36,106 nt of DNA from Bryobacteraceae bacterium (GTDB lineage Bacteria > Acidobacteriota > Terriglobia > Bryobacterales > Bryobacteraceae). A program made the position numbers and the translations under genes. Shown here piece after piece: positions 1 to 6,547 of this stretch. Within the stretch, counting starts at the first letter, position 1; each line of letters starts with the position of its first letter. Below the pieces are notes generated by a model. That model saw only the letters and a program-made list of their open reading frames with translations, did no database searches and was not told the origin of the DNA. The DNA lies in contig JACZJQ010000335.1 of NCBI GenBank assembly GCA_014860455.1, forward strand, positions 1 to 36,106. The letters are read 5' to 3'.

Positions 1-529
1 GGCTGAAATCCTGCGCCTTCCGGCCCCACAGGCCCAACAGAGAGCCGGCCGTCAACTGCATCAGCCGCCCGCAAGCCACCCATTGGGCCAGCAGTTCGAT
101 CCTCTGCCGCAACAACGGGTTACGCTCCGGATGGGTGACGATCACTGTCATGCCGGCACTTTCCAACTGGTCGAAAACCTCCCCCGTGTTTTCGAAAATG
201 ACAAGATCGGAAAACTCGACCAGCAGGTAGCGCCCGCCGTTGACCGTGTACTTGCCGGGTTCGGCCAGCGCATCCTGCACGTTATCGTGCATGAGGTGAA
301 AATCGCAGCCGCGATGCAGTTTCAGGCCCTCCGGCGCCCGACTTCGCGCCGTGGCCAATGCCATTTCCACCGCCTCGGGATCGAACCGGTACTGGGTATC
401 GGCATGAGGCGTTGCCACCAGGTCAGTCGTGCCGTAGCGCGCCGCAATCGCAATCATCTCCGCCGACGCGGTTTCGTCCGGTGCGCCGTCGTCCATTGAC
501 GGCAGGAAGTGGCAGTGGATATCGATCAT
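1..529 (-). CDS. CpsB/YwqE-type PHP tyrosine phosphatase (partial)
   Basis: The frame is open to the window edge, so the C-terminus is missing. Read on the minus strand from ATG at 529, it begins MIDIHCHFLPSMDDGAPDE. This is the hallmark N-terminus of the PHP-fold, metal-dependent protein-tyrosine phosphatases (CpsB, YwqE, Wzb-unrelated). The HxH metal pair is seen at His5/His7. Further PHP motifs are ATPHAD (a His ligand), HRGCDFHL, and VTHPERNP, which carries another His and the Arg typical of the family. In known members the enzyme dephosphorylates the BY-kinase that controls capsule or exopolysaccharide polymerisation in the cytoplasm. The gene diverges from the cyclic-di-GMP protein at 685, leaving about 155 bp between them. 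Its own kinase partner is not in the window. Confidence in the family is high; the actual substrate is inferred. Confidence 0.88.
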   Translation of the reverse strand, partial: MIDIHCHFLPSMDDGAPDETASAEMIAIAARYGTTDLVATPHADTQYRFDPEAVEMALATARSRAPEGLKLHRGCDFHLMHDNVQDALAEPGKYTVNGGRYLLVEFSDLVIFENTGEVFDQLESAGMTVIVTHPERNPLLRQRIELLAQWVACGRLMQLTAGSLLGLWGRKAQDFS

Positions 530-633
530 GGGACCCCTTCAGGTTACCGCGTCGCAAGTTCCGCTCAGCGCCCCAGCCCCTAGGGAGTCTATGAATTTTG
601 ACCTTAGAAACCTCTCAGATATACCTTAAATTC

Positions 634-660
634 TTGTTTTTCGATGGTTTCTGCTATAGA
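634..660 (+). promoter_or_regulatory. possible promoter of the HD-GYP/GGDEF gene
   Basis: An AT-rich stretch in the divergent intergenic region contains TTGTTT (634-639) and TATAGA (655-660), separated by 15 nt. The spacing is shorter than the 17 nt optimum, so this is only a candidate. The rest of 530-684 shows no gene. Confidence 0.3.
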
Positions 661-667
661 TTAAGAA

Positions 668-685
668 CCTAAGGAACCGATTAGG
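668..685. promoter_or_regulatory. inverted repeat CCTAA-N8-TTAGG
   Basis: Perfect 5-bp half-sites CCTAA (668-672) and TTAGG (681-685) flank 8 nt, just after the candidate -10 and touching the possible GTG start at 685. It could be an operator near the transcription start, or chance. It resembles the outer halves of the ROK-type sites near 28438 and 33984 but lacks their inner sequence. Confidence 0.3.
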
Positions 686-3054
686 TGATTAATAGGTGTC
701 TTCATGAAGAGGCACCGAGGTTCATGATGCCAGCCAGAGCTAGACTCGTCCTGGGCGGTACGGTCCTGGCGGGGGCCTGTCTGCTGGCGGCAGACTTGGC
801 CTCGGGCGTGGGCGAACCATCCAGGCTGCTGTTCGCGTACCTGGCGCTGACAGCCTCAGTCTCCCTGCTCGACATCCGGCTTCAGGCCCGCGGTGGCGAT
901 ATCTCCTTGGGGATCGTCTTCGCGCTGGCCGGTTTCGTCCAACTTACGCTTCCCCAAGTGTATTTGCTCGGCCTTGCCGCAGGGCTCTTCCCACTCGCAA
1001 AATGCAGGCTCCTGACGATTGACGCAAAAATGGTCGCATTCCAGGCGGCGGTCGCCGTACTGAGCCTGAAGTCGGGCTACCTGTTGTATGAGGACATCTG
1101 TGCCCTGCTGCCGGCCAACGCCGCAACGACGGCGATCATCCTGTCCTGTCCTGCGCTGGTCGGCGTCAGCAGTTTCCTGCTGGCGCTGTACGAGGCGGCG
1201 CAGCAGAGGGTCAGGTTGCGGTCGATCTGGCCCAAGGACTACGCATGGTCGCTGATTTATTACATCGGGTGCTCCGCGGCCGCGGCTTTAATTGTCGCTT
1301 TGTCCTACCTCCCGCTGCTTCAGTTCCTTCTGATCGTTCTGCCTTTGCTGCTTCTGGCCGGCAGGGCGTTGCGCGACCAACGCCGCGCCATGGACCTCGG
1401 GCGCGAACAGAGCAACCAATTCACCGGCCTGCAGATGGGCGTTCTCCAGGTGCTCGGCCAGGCCCTTGAAGCCCGCGAAGGCCGCGGTGTGATCCACTTC
1501 GAGCGGCTCGGCAGGTATGCTCACGGGCTCGGCAAGGCAATGGGGCTGGAAGGCATTCAACTCATGGCGCTCGAAACGGGGGCGCTGCTGCATGACGTCG
1601 GCAAGCTCGCAGTTCCCGACTACCTGCTCACCAAACCCGGCAAGTTGACGCCCGAAGAGTTCGATCTGCTGAAGAAACACCCTGTTGTCGGGGCCGAGAT
1701 TATCAGCAAGGCGAACCTGCCCTACCCCGTCGCCCCGCTTGTTTACTCCCACCAGGAAAACTGGGACGGATCCGGGTATCCCGACGGGCGGAAAGGCGCC
1801 GATATCCCTACCGGCGCGCGAATCCTGCGCGTCCTGGACGCCCTCGACGCCTTAACGGCCGACAGGTCCTATCGTCGCGGACTCTCGCTGCAGGAGGCGA
1901 TTGCGGAAATCAACCGCGGGGCGGGAACGTCGTTCGATCCAAAGTTGGTGCAAGTGCTTTCGGCCAACTACAAGAAGTGGGAACAGGCAATCCCGTCATC
2001 CGCCGCCAAGAGTAGTATGGCGGCCCGGACGCCAACGCAGTCGGTGACAAGCGTCATCGCCGAGGCGCGCCAGGAGGAAAAGACACTCAGTTCGCTGAAC
2101 AGACTCTTCAAGGCCTCACTCGACCTCGAAGGCACCCTGTTGCGCCTGGAACGGGAACTCGGCGCCGTCATCCCGCACGAGACGATGGTGCTGTTCAGGC
2201 TGAACGGAGAGTCGCTTCAAACCTGGCACGTTTGCGGCGAGAATTACAGGCTTTTCCAGAACGTTGATATTCCGCTGGGGCGCGGCGTCAGCGGCCTTGT
2301 CGCCCGCACCGGCCGGGGCCTCGCCGACGGCCTTGCAGCCGCCGATCTGCTGTTTACGCCTGATGCCGGCGGCGGTTGCCGCCTGAAATCGATGCTCTCG
2401 GTTCCGCTATCCAGCGAGCACACCACCGCCGGCGTGCTCAGCCTCTACTCCGAAAATGAGCACTACTTCACGGCCGACCACCTGCGTCTGCTGGCCGCTT
2501 TGGCGCCCAGCCTCGCCTCGTGGCTGGAGACCTCCATGCTCTACATGCGGGCCGAAAGCCGCGCCTCCACCGACGCGCTCACCGGACTGCCCAACAACGA
2601 ATCGCTGTTTAGCCACCTGCAGAACGAAATCGCCCGCGCTCTGCGCGGCAACCTGCCGCTTTCAGTGGTGGTCTGCGACCTCGACGGCTTTAAGAGCGTC
2701 AACGACCGCTTCGGCCACCTCACCGGCAACGAACTGCTCAAGTGCGTCGCCTCGGGTCTGCGCTCCAAGTGCCGCGAGTATGACTTCGTCGCCCGTATGG
2801 GCGGCGACGAGTTCGTCCTCATCATGCCCGGCCTCGACCGCGAAGCCGCCATCAGCCGGTGCCCGGTGATGGAGGAGGTCGTTATCGCCGCCGGGGTCAA
2901 GGTCTGCGGAGAACAGTGCATCGGCATGAGCGCCGGCATCTCGCAACTCGGCTACGACGGCAGGAACCCCGACGAACTTGTCGCCGCCGCCGACCTCCGC
3001 ATGTACGAGCAGAAACAGACTCGCAAGGCGGCCATGCTCTCCCGATCCCATTGA
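685..3054 (+). CDS. membrane HD-GYP / GAF / GGDEF cyclic-di-GMP protein
   Basis: Residue numbers count from GTG 685. Residues ~15-225 hold several hydrophobic segments, a MASE-like membrane sensor region. An HD-GYP phosphodiesterase domain follows (~245-420) with His303-Asp304 in HDVGK, then H356-Q-E and GYP at 364-366. A GAF domain lies at ~480-615 and a C-terminal GGDEF domain at ~625-785. The GGDEF signature (706-710) is intact, and an RxxD inhibitory I-site (R697-E-Y-D700) sits exactly five residues before it. The protein therefore carries apparently intact domains both for degrading and for making c-di-GMP at the membrane; which one dominates cannot be told from sequence. Start choice is open: GTG 685 has AAGGA 9 nt upstream, while ATG 724/727 has GAGG close upstream. 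It sits divergently beside an exopolysaccharide-type phosphatase. Confidence 0.93.
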   Translation: MINRCLHEEAPRFMMPARARLVLGGTVLAGACLLAADLASGVGEPSRLLFAYLALTASVSLLDIRLQARGGDISLGIVFALAGFVQLTLPQVYLLGLAAGLFPLAKCRLLTIDAKMVAFQAAVAVLSLKSGYLLYEDICALLPANAATTAIILSCPALVGVSSFLLALYEAAQQRVRLRSIWPKDYAWSLIYYIGCSAAAALIVALSYLPLLQFLLIVLPLLLLAGRALRDQRRAMDLGREQSNQFTGLQMGVLQVLGQALEAREGRGVIHFERLGRYAHGLGKAMGLEGIQLMALETGALLHDVGKLAVPDYLLTKPGKLTPEEFDLLKKHPVVGAEIISKANLPYPVAPLVYSHQENWDGSGYPDGRKGADIPTGARILRVLDALDALTADRSYRRGLSLQEAIAEINRGAGTSFDPKLVQVLSANYKKWEQAIPSSAAKSSMAARTPTQSVTSVIAEARQEEKTLSSLNRLFKASLDLEGTLLRLERELGAVIPHETMVLFRLNGESLQTWHVCGENYRLFQNVDIPLGRGVSGLVARTGRGLADGLAAADLLFTPDAGGGCRLKSMLSVPLSSEHTTAGVLSLYSENEHYFTADHLRLLAALAPSLASWLETSMLYMRAESRASTDALTGLPNNESLFSHLQNEIARALRGNLPLSVVVCDLDGFKSVNDRFGHLTGNELLKCVASGLRSKCREYDFVARMGGDEFVLIMPGLDREAAISRCPVMEEVVIAAGVKVCGEQCIGMSAGISQLGYDGRNPDELVAAADLRMYEQKQTRKAAMLSRSH

Positions 3055-3062
3055 CGCCTGCC

Positions 3063-3078
3063 GCGGCCTCTGGGCCGC
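3063..3078. terminator. possible hairpin between convergent genes
   Basis: GCGGCC-TCTG-GGCCGC forms a perfect 6-bp stem with a 4-nt loop. It lies 8 nt past the stop of the HD-GYP/GGDEF gene and between convergent genes. No T-tract follows, so intrinsic termination is uncertain. Confidence 0.35.
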
Positions 3079-3085
3079 AAGCACC

Positions 3086-3568
3086 CTATTTGCCGCTGAC
3101 CTTCACCCGCACCCGGTCCACATCCTCGATCTCGATCTCCAGCCCCCGCCGGGCATCAAGGTCCGCCTTCGAAATTGTGAAGCTGACCGGAACCGTACAA
3201 TCCGACTGACTGTGTCCGGGGATCTTCGCTCTTACCTTCAGCGTCTCGTTATACCGCGGACCCTCCGCCGGGAAGTAGCCCAGCACCCGGTCCAGATCGC
3301 CCTGCGCCACCGATTCGCCAGCCAGGCTGCCGCCCGAGGAGTCAACCAACGAAACCCTCACCTCGCGCACCACAAACGGCACCCTCGCCGGATTCGTGAT
3401 CCGCACCTCGGCGATCAGCAACGCGCTGGACTCGCTCGTCGCCAGCGTCCTCACCCTTAACACCTCGGCGTTGAGCCGCACCTGAGAGCCCATGTTCGAC
3501 CAGAAAACGATTCCGGCGATCAGGGCCACCAACAGCAACCCGAACAGAGTGTACCGAAGGACTTGCAC
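3086..3568 (-). CDS. membrane-anchored LEA14-like protein, unknown function
   Basis: A 160-residue protein with one N-terminal hydrophobic segment (~residues 7-24, LFGLLLVALIAGIVFW), probably an uncleaved anchor. The rest looks like an immunoglobulin-like beta sandwich. The phrase VRITNPARVPFVVREVRVSL resembles LEA14/WHy-type domains, in which one strand pair discusses differences between neighbouring strands. I do not recognise a specific family and assign no function. It begins 11 nt after the end of the isomerase-like gene on the same strand, so the two are probably one transcript. The convergent gene ends 31 nt away. Confidence 0.75.
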   Translation of the reverse strand: MQVLRYTLFGLLLVALIAGIVFWSNMGSQVRLNAEVLRVRTLATSESSALLIAEVRITNPARVPFVVREVRVSLVDSSGGSLAGESVAQGDLDRVLGYFPAEGPRYNETLKVRAKIPGHSQSDCTVPVSFTISKADLDARRGLEIEIEDVDRVRVKVSGK

Positions 3569-3579
3569 CGGACCTCCCC

Positions 3580-4494
3580 CTATGCGACGATCTCCCGGAT
3601 CTTAGCCAAGCACATGTGCGCCTTCTCAATCAGCGTGCCATCGAAGACATGCGTCTCCAACCCCACCTGCCCGCCGTAGCCGGCCGAGTTCAATGCACCG
3701 AAGATCCCCTTCCAGTCCAGGAAGTCCGGGCCCACCACCAACGCCCGCGCCTTCATCTGAACGTTGAGCAGTCTGTCCATTGGCAGCTTCTTGAATCCGT
3801 CAGGGTAGGGCACCGCCTTCAGCGGCAGTTCGTTCACCGGATCCCAGTTGATGCCGAAATGCCTGGACTTCACCAGGCCGCAGATGCTCACCAGTTCCGC
3901 CGACGTGCCGACATTGCAGGAAGCTTCATTCTCCACCAGCAGCTTGACGCCTTCCTTGCCCGCCGCCTCCACCAACTCGCCCAGGATCTCCGCGATCCTT
4001 TGCATCACGGCTTCGGGCTCGGCCACCCGCGAAAACGTGAACACGCGCACGATATCGACGTCGAAGGCATGCGCCGCCGTGATCGCCTGGCGCAGCGTCT
4101 CCATGCGCCGGTCAAACAACGCCTGGGCGGCGGCTGTGCGCGCCGCCTTCTGCTCCTCGGTCTCGATGCGCCGGCGCGCGGGCACGGTCCCCGGCAGGTC
4201 GAACTTCAGCATGCCGGTGTTCAGAAACGAGACCTTCAGGCCGGCGTCTTTGAACGATTTCACCGCTGCCGCAAGCTCCGGACCCTGCAACGTGAAGTAC
4301 GACCGGCGCTGGCCGGGCACCCCGCGCAGTTCCACCCATTTCAGCGCGTAGTGACGGCAGAACTCGATCGCCTCTTCCGGCGACTTCGCCACCTCGTCGG
4401 TCAGCACGCTGATCCGCGACCAGTCAATCCTGCTGGCCGCCTGCATCGGCGCAACAGCGGCCAGGGAAGCCGCGATGAAATTTCTTCTGTTCAT
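3580..4494 (-). CDS. Tat-exported sugar phosphate isomerase/epimerase-like TIM barrel protein
   Basis: A 304-residue protein starting MNRRNFIAASLAAVAPMQA, a compact twin-arginine signal (RRNF followed by a hydrophobic stretch), so it is probably exported folded. The mature part has the pattern of the AP-endonuclease-2/xylose-isomerase-like TIM barrel family: WVELRGVPG near the start, VRVFTFSR in the middle, LLVENEASCN with the metal-type Glu, FGINWDPVN, and VGLETHVFDG at the end. These proteins usually isomerise or epimerise sugars with a divalent metal. The substrate is unknown. Many Acidobacteriota and Planctomycetes carry exported paralogues of this type. The LEA14-like gene follows directly. 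Confidence 0.85.
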   Translation of the reverse strand: MNRRNFIAASLAAVAPMQAASRIDWSRISVLTDEVAKSPEEAIEFCRHYALKWVELRGVPGQRRSYFTLQGPELAAAVKSFKDAGLKVSFLNTGMLKFDLPGTVPARRRIETEEQKAARTAAAQALFDRRMETLRQAITAAHAFDVDIVRVFTFSRVAEPEAVMQRIAEILGELVEAAGKEGVKLLVENEASCNVGTSAELVSICGLVKSRHFGINWDPVNELPLKAVPYPDGFKKLPMDRLLNVQMKARALVVGPDFLDWKGIFGALNSAGYGGQVGLETHVFDGTLIEKAHMCLAKIREIVA

Positions 4495-4555
4495 GGTGCT
4501 CTCGCCGTCAGTCTATCAGGACAATCCTGTTGCCGCGCATCGCTGCATGCACGAA

Positions 4556-4580
4556 CGCCCCGGAGATCTCAACCGGGGCG
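4556..4580 (-). terminator. hairpin after the PEP-CTERM gene
   Basis: Perfect 8-bp inverted repeat CGCCCCGG / CCGGGGCG with a 9-nt loop, 27 nt beyond the stop of the minus-strand PEP-CTERM gene. The 3' flank on that strand lacks a run of T, so it may be a terminator or an RNA-stabilising hairpin. Confidence 0.5.
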
Positions 4581-4607
4581 CTCGGGGATGACCTTGCTCT
4601 GATGAAT

Positions 4608-5345
4608 CTAGTCCCGTCTGCGGCGAGTCGCCCAACCTAGGGCAAGCAGAGCAGACGCCGTCAAGCCCAGCGTGGCCGGCTCGGGAATCGCACCCGGCCC
4701 ACTGCTGTCGTCATAGACACCGATGAGTCCGGCGCCGTTGAACGACTCCACGATGCTGGCATATGGGTTCACGCCGAACAGATTGACCGTATTGCCGTTG
4801 CTGTAGAACAATTGCGGGATGCTGGAGAAGATCGGATGCCCGCTGGTCACCGCGAAGGTTCCGCCGATGCCGTTGTAAGAAGTTCCGAAGTCGAAGCCGA
4901 AGTTGTTCAGGAACCCGTCCCAGAAAGTGTCTTCGCCCGCGATCGAGCCCGTACCACCCATCAGGTAAACGTTGCCGCCCGCGTTGACGTAATTAGTCAG
5001 AACCGCAGCGTCGTAGGAACCCGCGTACCCTCCAAGAAACACGCCGTCATAGGCGGAGAGCCCAGGCAGGGTGAATGGCGCCGCAGTGTTCACCGAGACG
5101 CTGTGCCCCGCGCCGGTCAGAGCATTGGTGAATGTTGAGTTGTTCAGCCCGAAGTTGCTTGTGTAGACGAGAAAACTCCCTGGGCCGCCGGGGCTGAACC
5201 AGTCGGCAACATTCACCGCGAAGGGTGCGGCATTCACGCCGCTGCTCGACATCGTCCACTCATCGTGGTTCACCACGATCTTGCCTGCGAATAGCGCGGG
5301 GGCGGTCAGGGCACAGACTAGTGCCAATAATGATAGAACCTTCAT
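4608..5345 (-). CDS. PEP-CTERM sorted extracellular protein
   Basis: The start at 5345 is preferred over an upstream ATG at 5369 because GGAGG lies a few bases before it and it gives a clean signal peptide (MKVLSLLALVCALTAPALFAG). The C-terminus reads IPEPATLGLTASALLALGWA then TRRRRD. This is the PEP motif, transmembrane segment and basic tail of PEP-CTERM proteins, which are processed by an exosortase and linked to exopolysaccharide-rich surfaces. The body (AYDGVFLGGYAGSYDAAVLTNYVNAGG, quoted here only in part by position ~95-125) resembles the glutamine-amidotransferase-like fold of DUF4350-type proteins. Its role is unknown. No exosortase is in the window. A hairpin follows the stop. Confidence 0.85.
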   Translation of the reverse strand: MKVLSLLALVCALTAPALFAGKIVVNHDEWTMSSSGVNAAPFAVNVADWFSPGGPGSFLVYTSNFGLNNSTFTNALTGAGHSVSVNTAAPFTLPGLSAYDGVFLGGYAGSYDAAVLTNYVNAGGNVYLMGGTGSIAGEDTFWDGFLNNFGFDFGTSYNGIGGTFAVTSGHPIFSSIPQLFYSNGNTVNLFGVNPYASIVESFNGAGLIGVYDDSSGPGAIPEPATLGLTASALLALGWATRRRRD

Positions 5346-5455
5346 CTCTCCTCCAGTTTTCTCGATCATATACTACTCACTGATCAGGAGCCATACCTTT
5401 TTTGCGGCCCCGCTGGATCCATTCGGTCCGGCGACAGCGACCGTTCAGCGTGCGC

Positions 5456-6121
5456 CTACCTGACCACCAGCACGTCATCGAGCGGCTTCTTGTCCAGTAC
5501 CGGCACTTCTGCATCCGGGGCCGGATAGCCCACCGGAATCAGCAAAAATGGCCGCTCATTCTTCGGCCGCTCCAGAATCTCGCCAAGAAAACCCATCGGA
5601 CTCGGCGTGTGCGTCAGCGTCGCCAGCCCGGCCATGTGCAGCGCCGCCAGCAGGAACCCGCAGGCGATCCCGACGCTCTCCTGCACATAGTAGTGCTTCA
5701 CCTTCCGCTCGCCGTCCAACCCGTAATCGATGCGAAACACGGCGATCAGGCAAGGAACTGTTTCGAGAAACGGCTTGCGCCAGTCCGTGCCAAACGGTTC
5801 CAGCGCCTCCAGCCACTCACCGGGAAACCGGCTCTCGTAGTTGCGCTTCTCTTCGGCCTCGGCCGCCTCGCGGATGCGCCGTTTGATCTCCGGGTCGGAG
5901 ACAACCACGAATCGCCACGGCTGCTGGTTGGCGCCCGACGGCGCCGTCGCCGCTATCCTCACGGCTGATTCAATTAACTCCAGCGGCACGGGCTCATCGC
6001 TGAATGAGCGCACGCTGCGCCGCGTCCTCATCCGGCTTTCGAAACCCAGCACTCTCTCCCGCTGCTCGCCTTCCGGCAGCCGCTTGAAATCGAGCTTCTG
6101 GAATCGCTGGCCCTGTTCCAC
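5456..6121 (-). CDS. iodotyrosine deiodinase-like nitroreductase-fold flavoprotein
   Basis: Nitroreductase-fold FMN protein closest in motifs to iodotyrosine deiodinase (IYD). Seen: RRSVRSFSDEPVP, TAPSGANQQPW, KPFLE, YYVQESVGIACGF, TLTHTPSPMGFL and the C-terminal VGYP. The IYD zwitterion-binding trio is intact: Glu and Tyr in EEKRNY (E four residues before Y) and Lys 21 residues after the Tyr (DWRKPF), the same spacing as in human IYD. Known members reductively remove halogen from halotyrosines. I infer a halotyrosine or related phenol as substrate. GTG 6121 is chosen as start because it gives 221 residues, the usual bacterial length, and its G overlaps the TAG stop of the rhodanese (TAGTG). 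The ATG at 6187 would add 22 residues translated from the rhodanese tail in another frame, with no family resemblance. Confidence 0.88.
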   Translation of the reverse strand: MEQGQRFQKLDFKRLPEGEQRERVLGFESRMRTRRSVRSFSDEPVPLELIESAVRIAATAPSGANQQPWRFVVVSDPEIKRRIREAAEAEEKRNYESRFPGEWLEALEPFGTDWRKPFLETVPCLIAVFRIDYGLDGERKVKHYYVQESVGIACGFLLAALHMAGLATLTHTPSPMGFLGEILERPKNERPFLLIPVGYPAPDAEVPVLDKKPLDDVLVVR

Positions 6122-6522
6122 TAATTCTTCGGCTTTTCGGTCACCAGTTTCTGCCCGCCCGAGCGCTTCACCTTCTCCAGTCCGCATGAACCCAGCGTCT
6201 TATAGCCCTTGGCCTCGAGAATGGCTGCCGCACGGGCAGCCCGTCCGCCCTGGTTTCAAAGCGTGACGATCACTTTGTCTTTGGGAATTTCTCTCAGCCG
6301 CGTCTCAATCTGGCTCATCGGGATGTTGACATAGCCCTTCACCGAGCCCAGCGCGGAGATCTCGGACGGCTCTCTCACGTCGAGAAAGAAGATCTTCGAG
6401 GGATCCTCAAGCAGTTTGGCGAGTTGTTCGGAAGTGATTTCCTTGGTGGCCGTCGCCTGCCCGCAGGCCAGCCCGAAGGCTAGCACGGAGGCAGCTACGC
6501 AGGCCCAGCAGAAGCTTCGCAT
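6121..6522 (-). CDS. exported rhodanese with UGA (predicted selenocysteine) at the catalytic position
   Basis: Reading through one in-frame TGA (6256-6258) gives 133 residues with the predicted selenocysteine at 89. The N-terminus MRSFCWACVAASVLAFGLACG followed by QATA is a signal peptide, perhaps a lipoprotein (GLAC is an imperfect lipobox). Rhodanese features: EITSEQLAKLL, FFLDVREPSEI, GYVNIPMSQI, then DKVIVTL and the active loop U89-N-Q-G-G-R94, which fits CxxGxR with U in place of Cys. The tail after the UGA (RAARAAAILEAKGYKTLG) is a normal rhodanese ending, so the frame is under protein-like constraint. Cys113 in GSCG could be a partner thiol. Rhodaneses move sulfane sulfur through the active-site Cys; Sec would alter the chemistry. 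Start 6522 avoids a nine-residue unlikely leader. The stop overlaps the next gene's GTG. The alternative is a TGC-to-TGA nonsense mutation. Confidence 0.85.
6223..6241 (-). promoter_or_regulatory. candidate bacterial SECIS hairpin
   Basis: On the minus strand GGCTGCC (6241-6235) pairs perfectly with GGCAGCC (6229-6223), leaving the loop CGTGC (6234-6230). The loop begins 21 nt after the UGA and has G as its second base, followed by U. This fits the known bacterial SECIS rule: an apical stem within the coding region, loop roughly 16-37 nt after the UGA, G among the first two loop bases. SelB would bind here to deliver Sec-tRNA. The stem also encodes rhodanese residues, so part of its sequence is dictated by the protein. 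Confidence 0.72.
6256..6258 (-). other. in-frame UGA, predicted selenocysteine codon 89
   Basis: The TGA replaces the Cys codon of the rhodanese CxxGxR loop. Codons on both sides stay in frame with family motifs. No selA, selB, selC or selD lies in the window, so the decoding machinery cannot be confirmed here. Confidence 0.8.
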
Positions 6523-6547
6523 GTGGGCAGTGTAGCATGGTAGAAAC

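Noticed and set aside
6127-6187. Start of the deiodinase-like gene at ATG 6187
   Set aside because: The extra residues (MRTGEGEALGRAETGDRKA) are the rhodanese tail in another frame and do not match the IYD family, which begins near the GTG at 6121.
6256-6258. Reading the UGA as an ordinary nonsense mutation making a pseudogene
   Set aside because: It is set aside, not excluded. It lies exactly on the active-site codon, the frame beyond it still codes for a rhodanese tail ending in an overlapping stop/start, and a SECIS-like hairpin follows.
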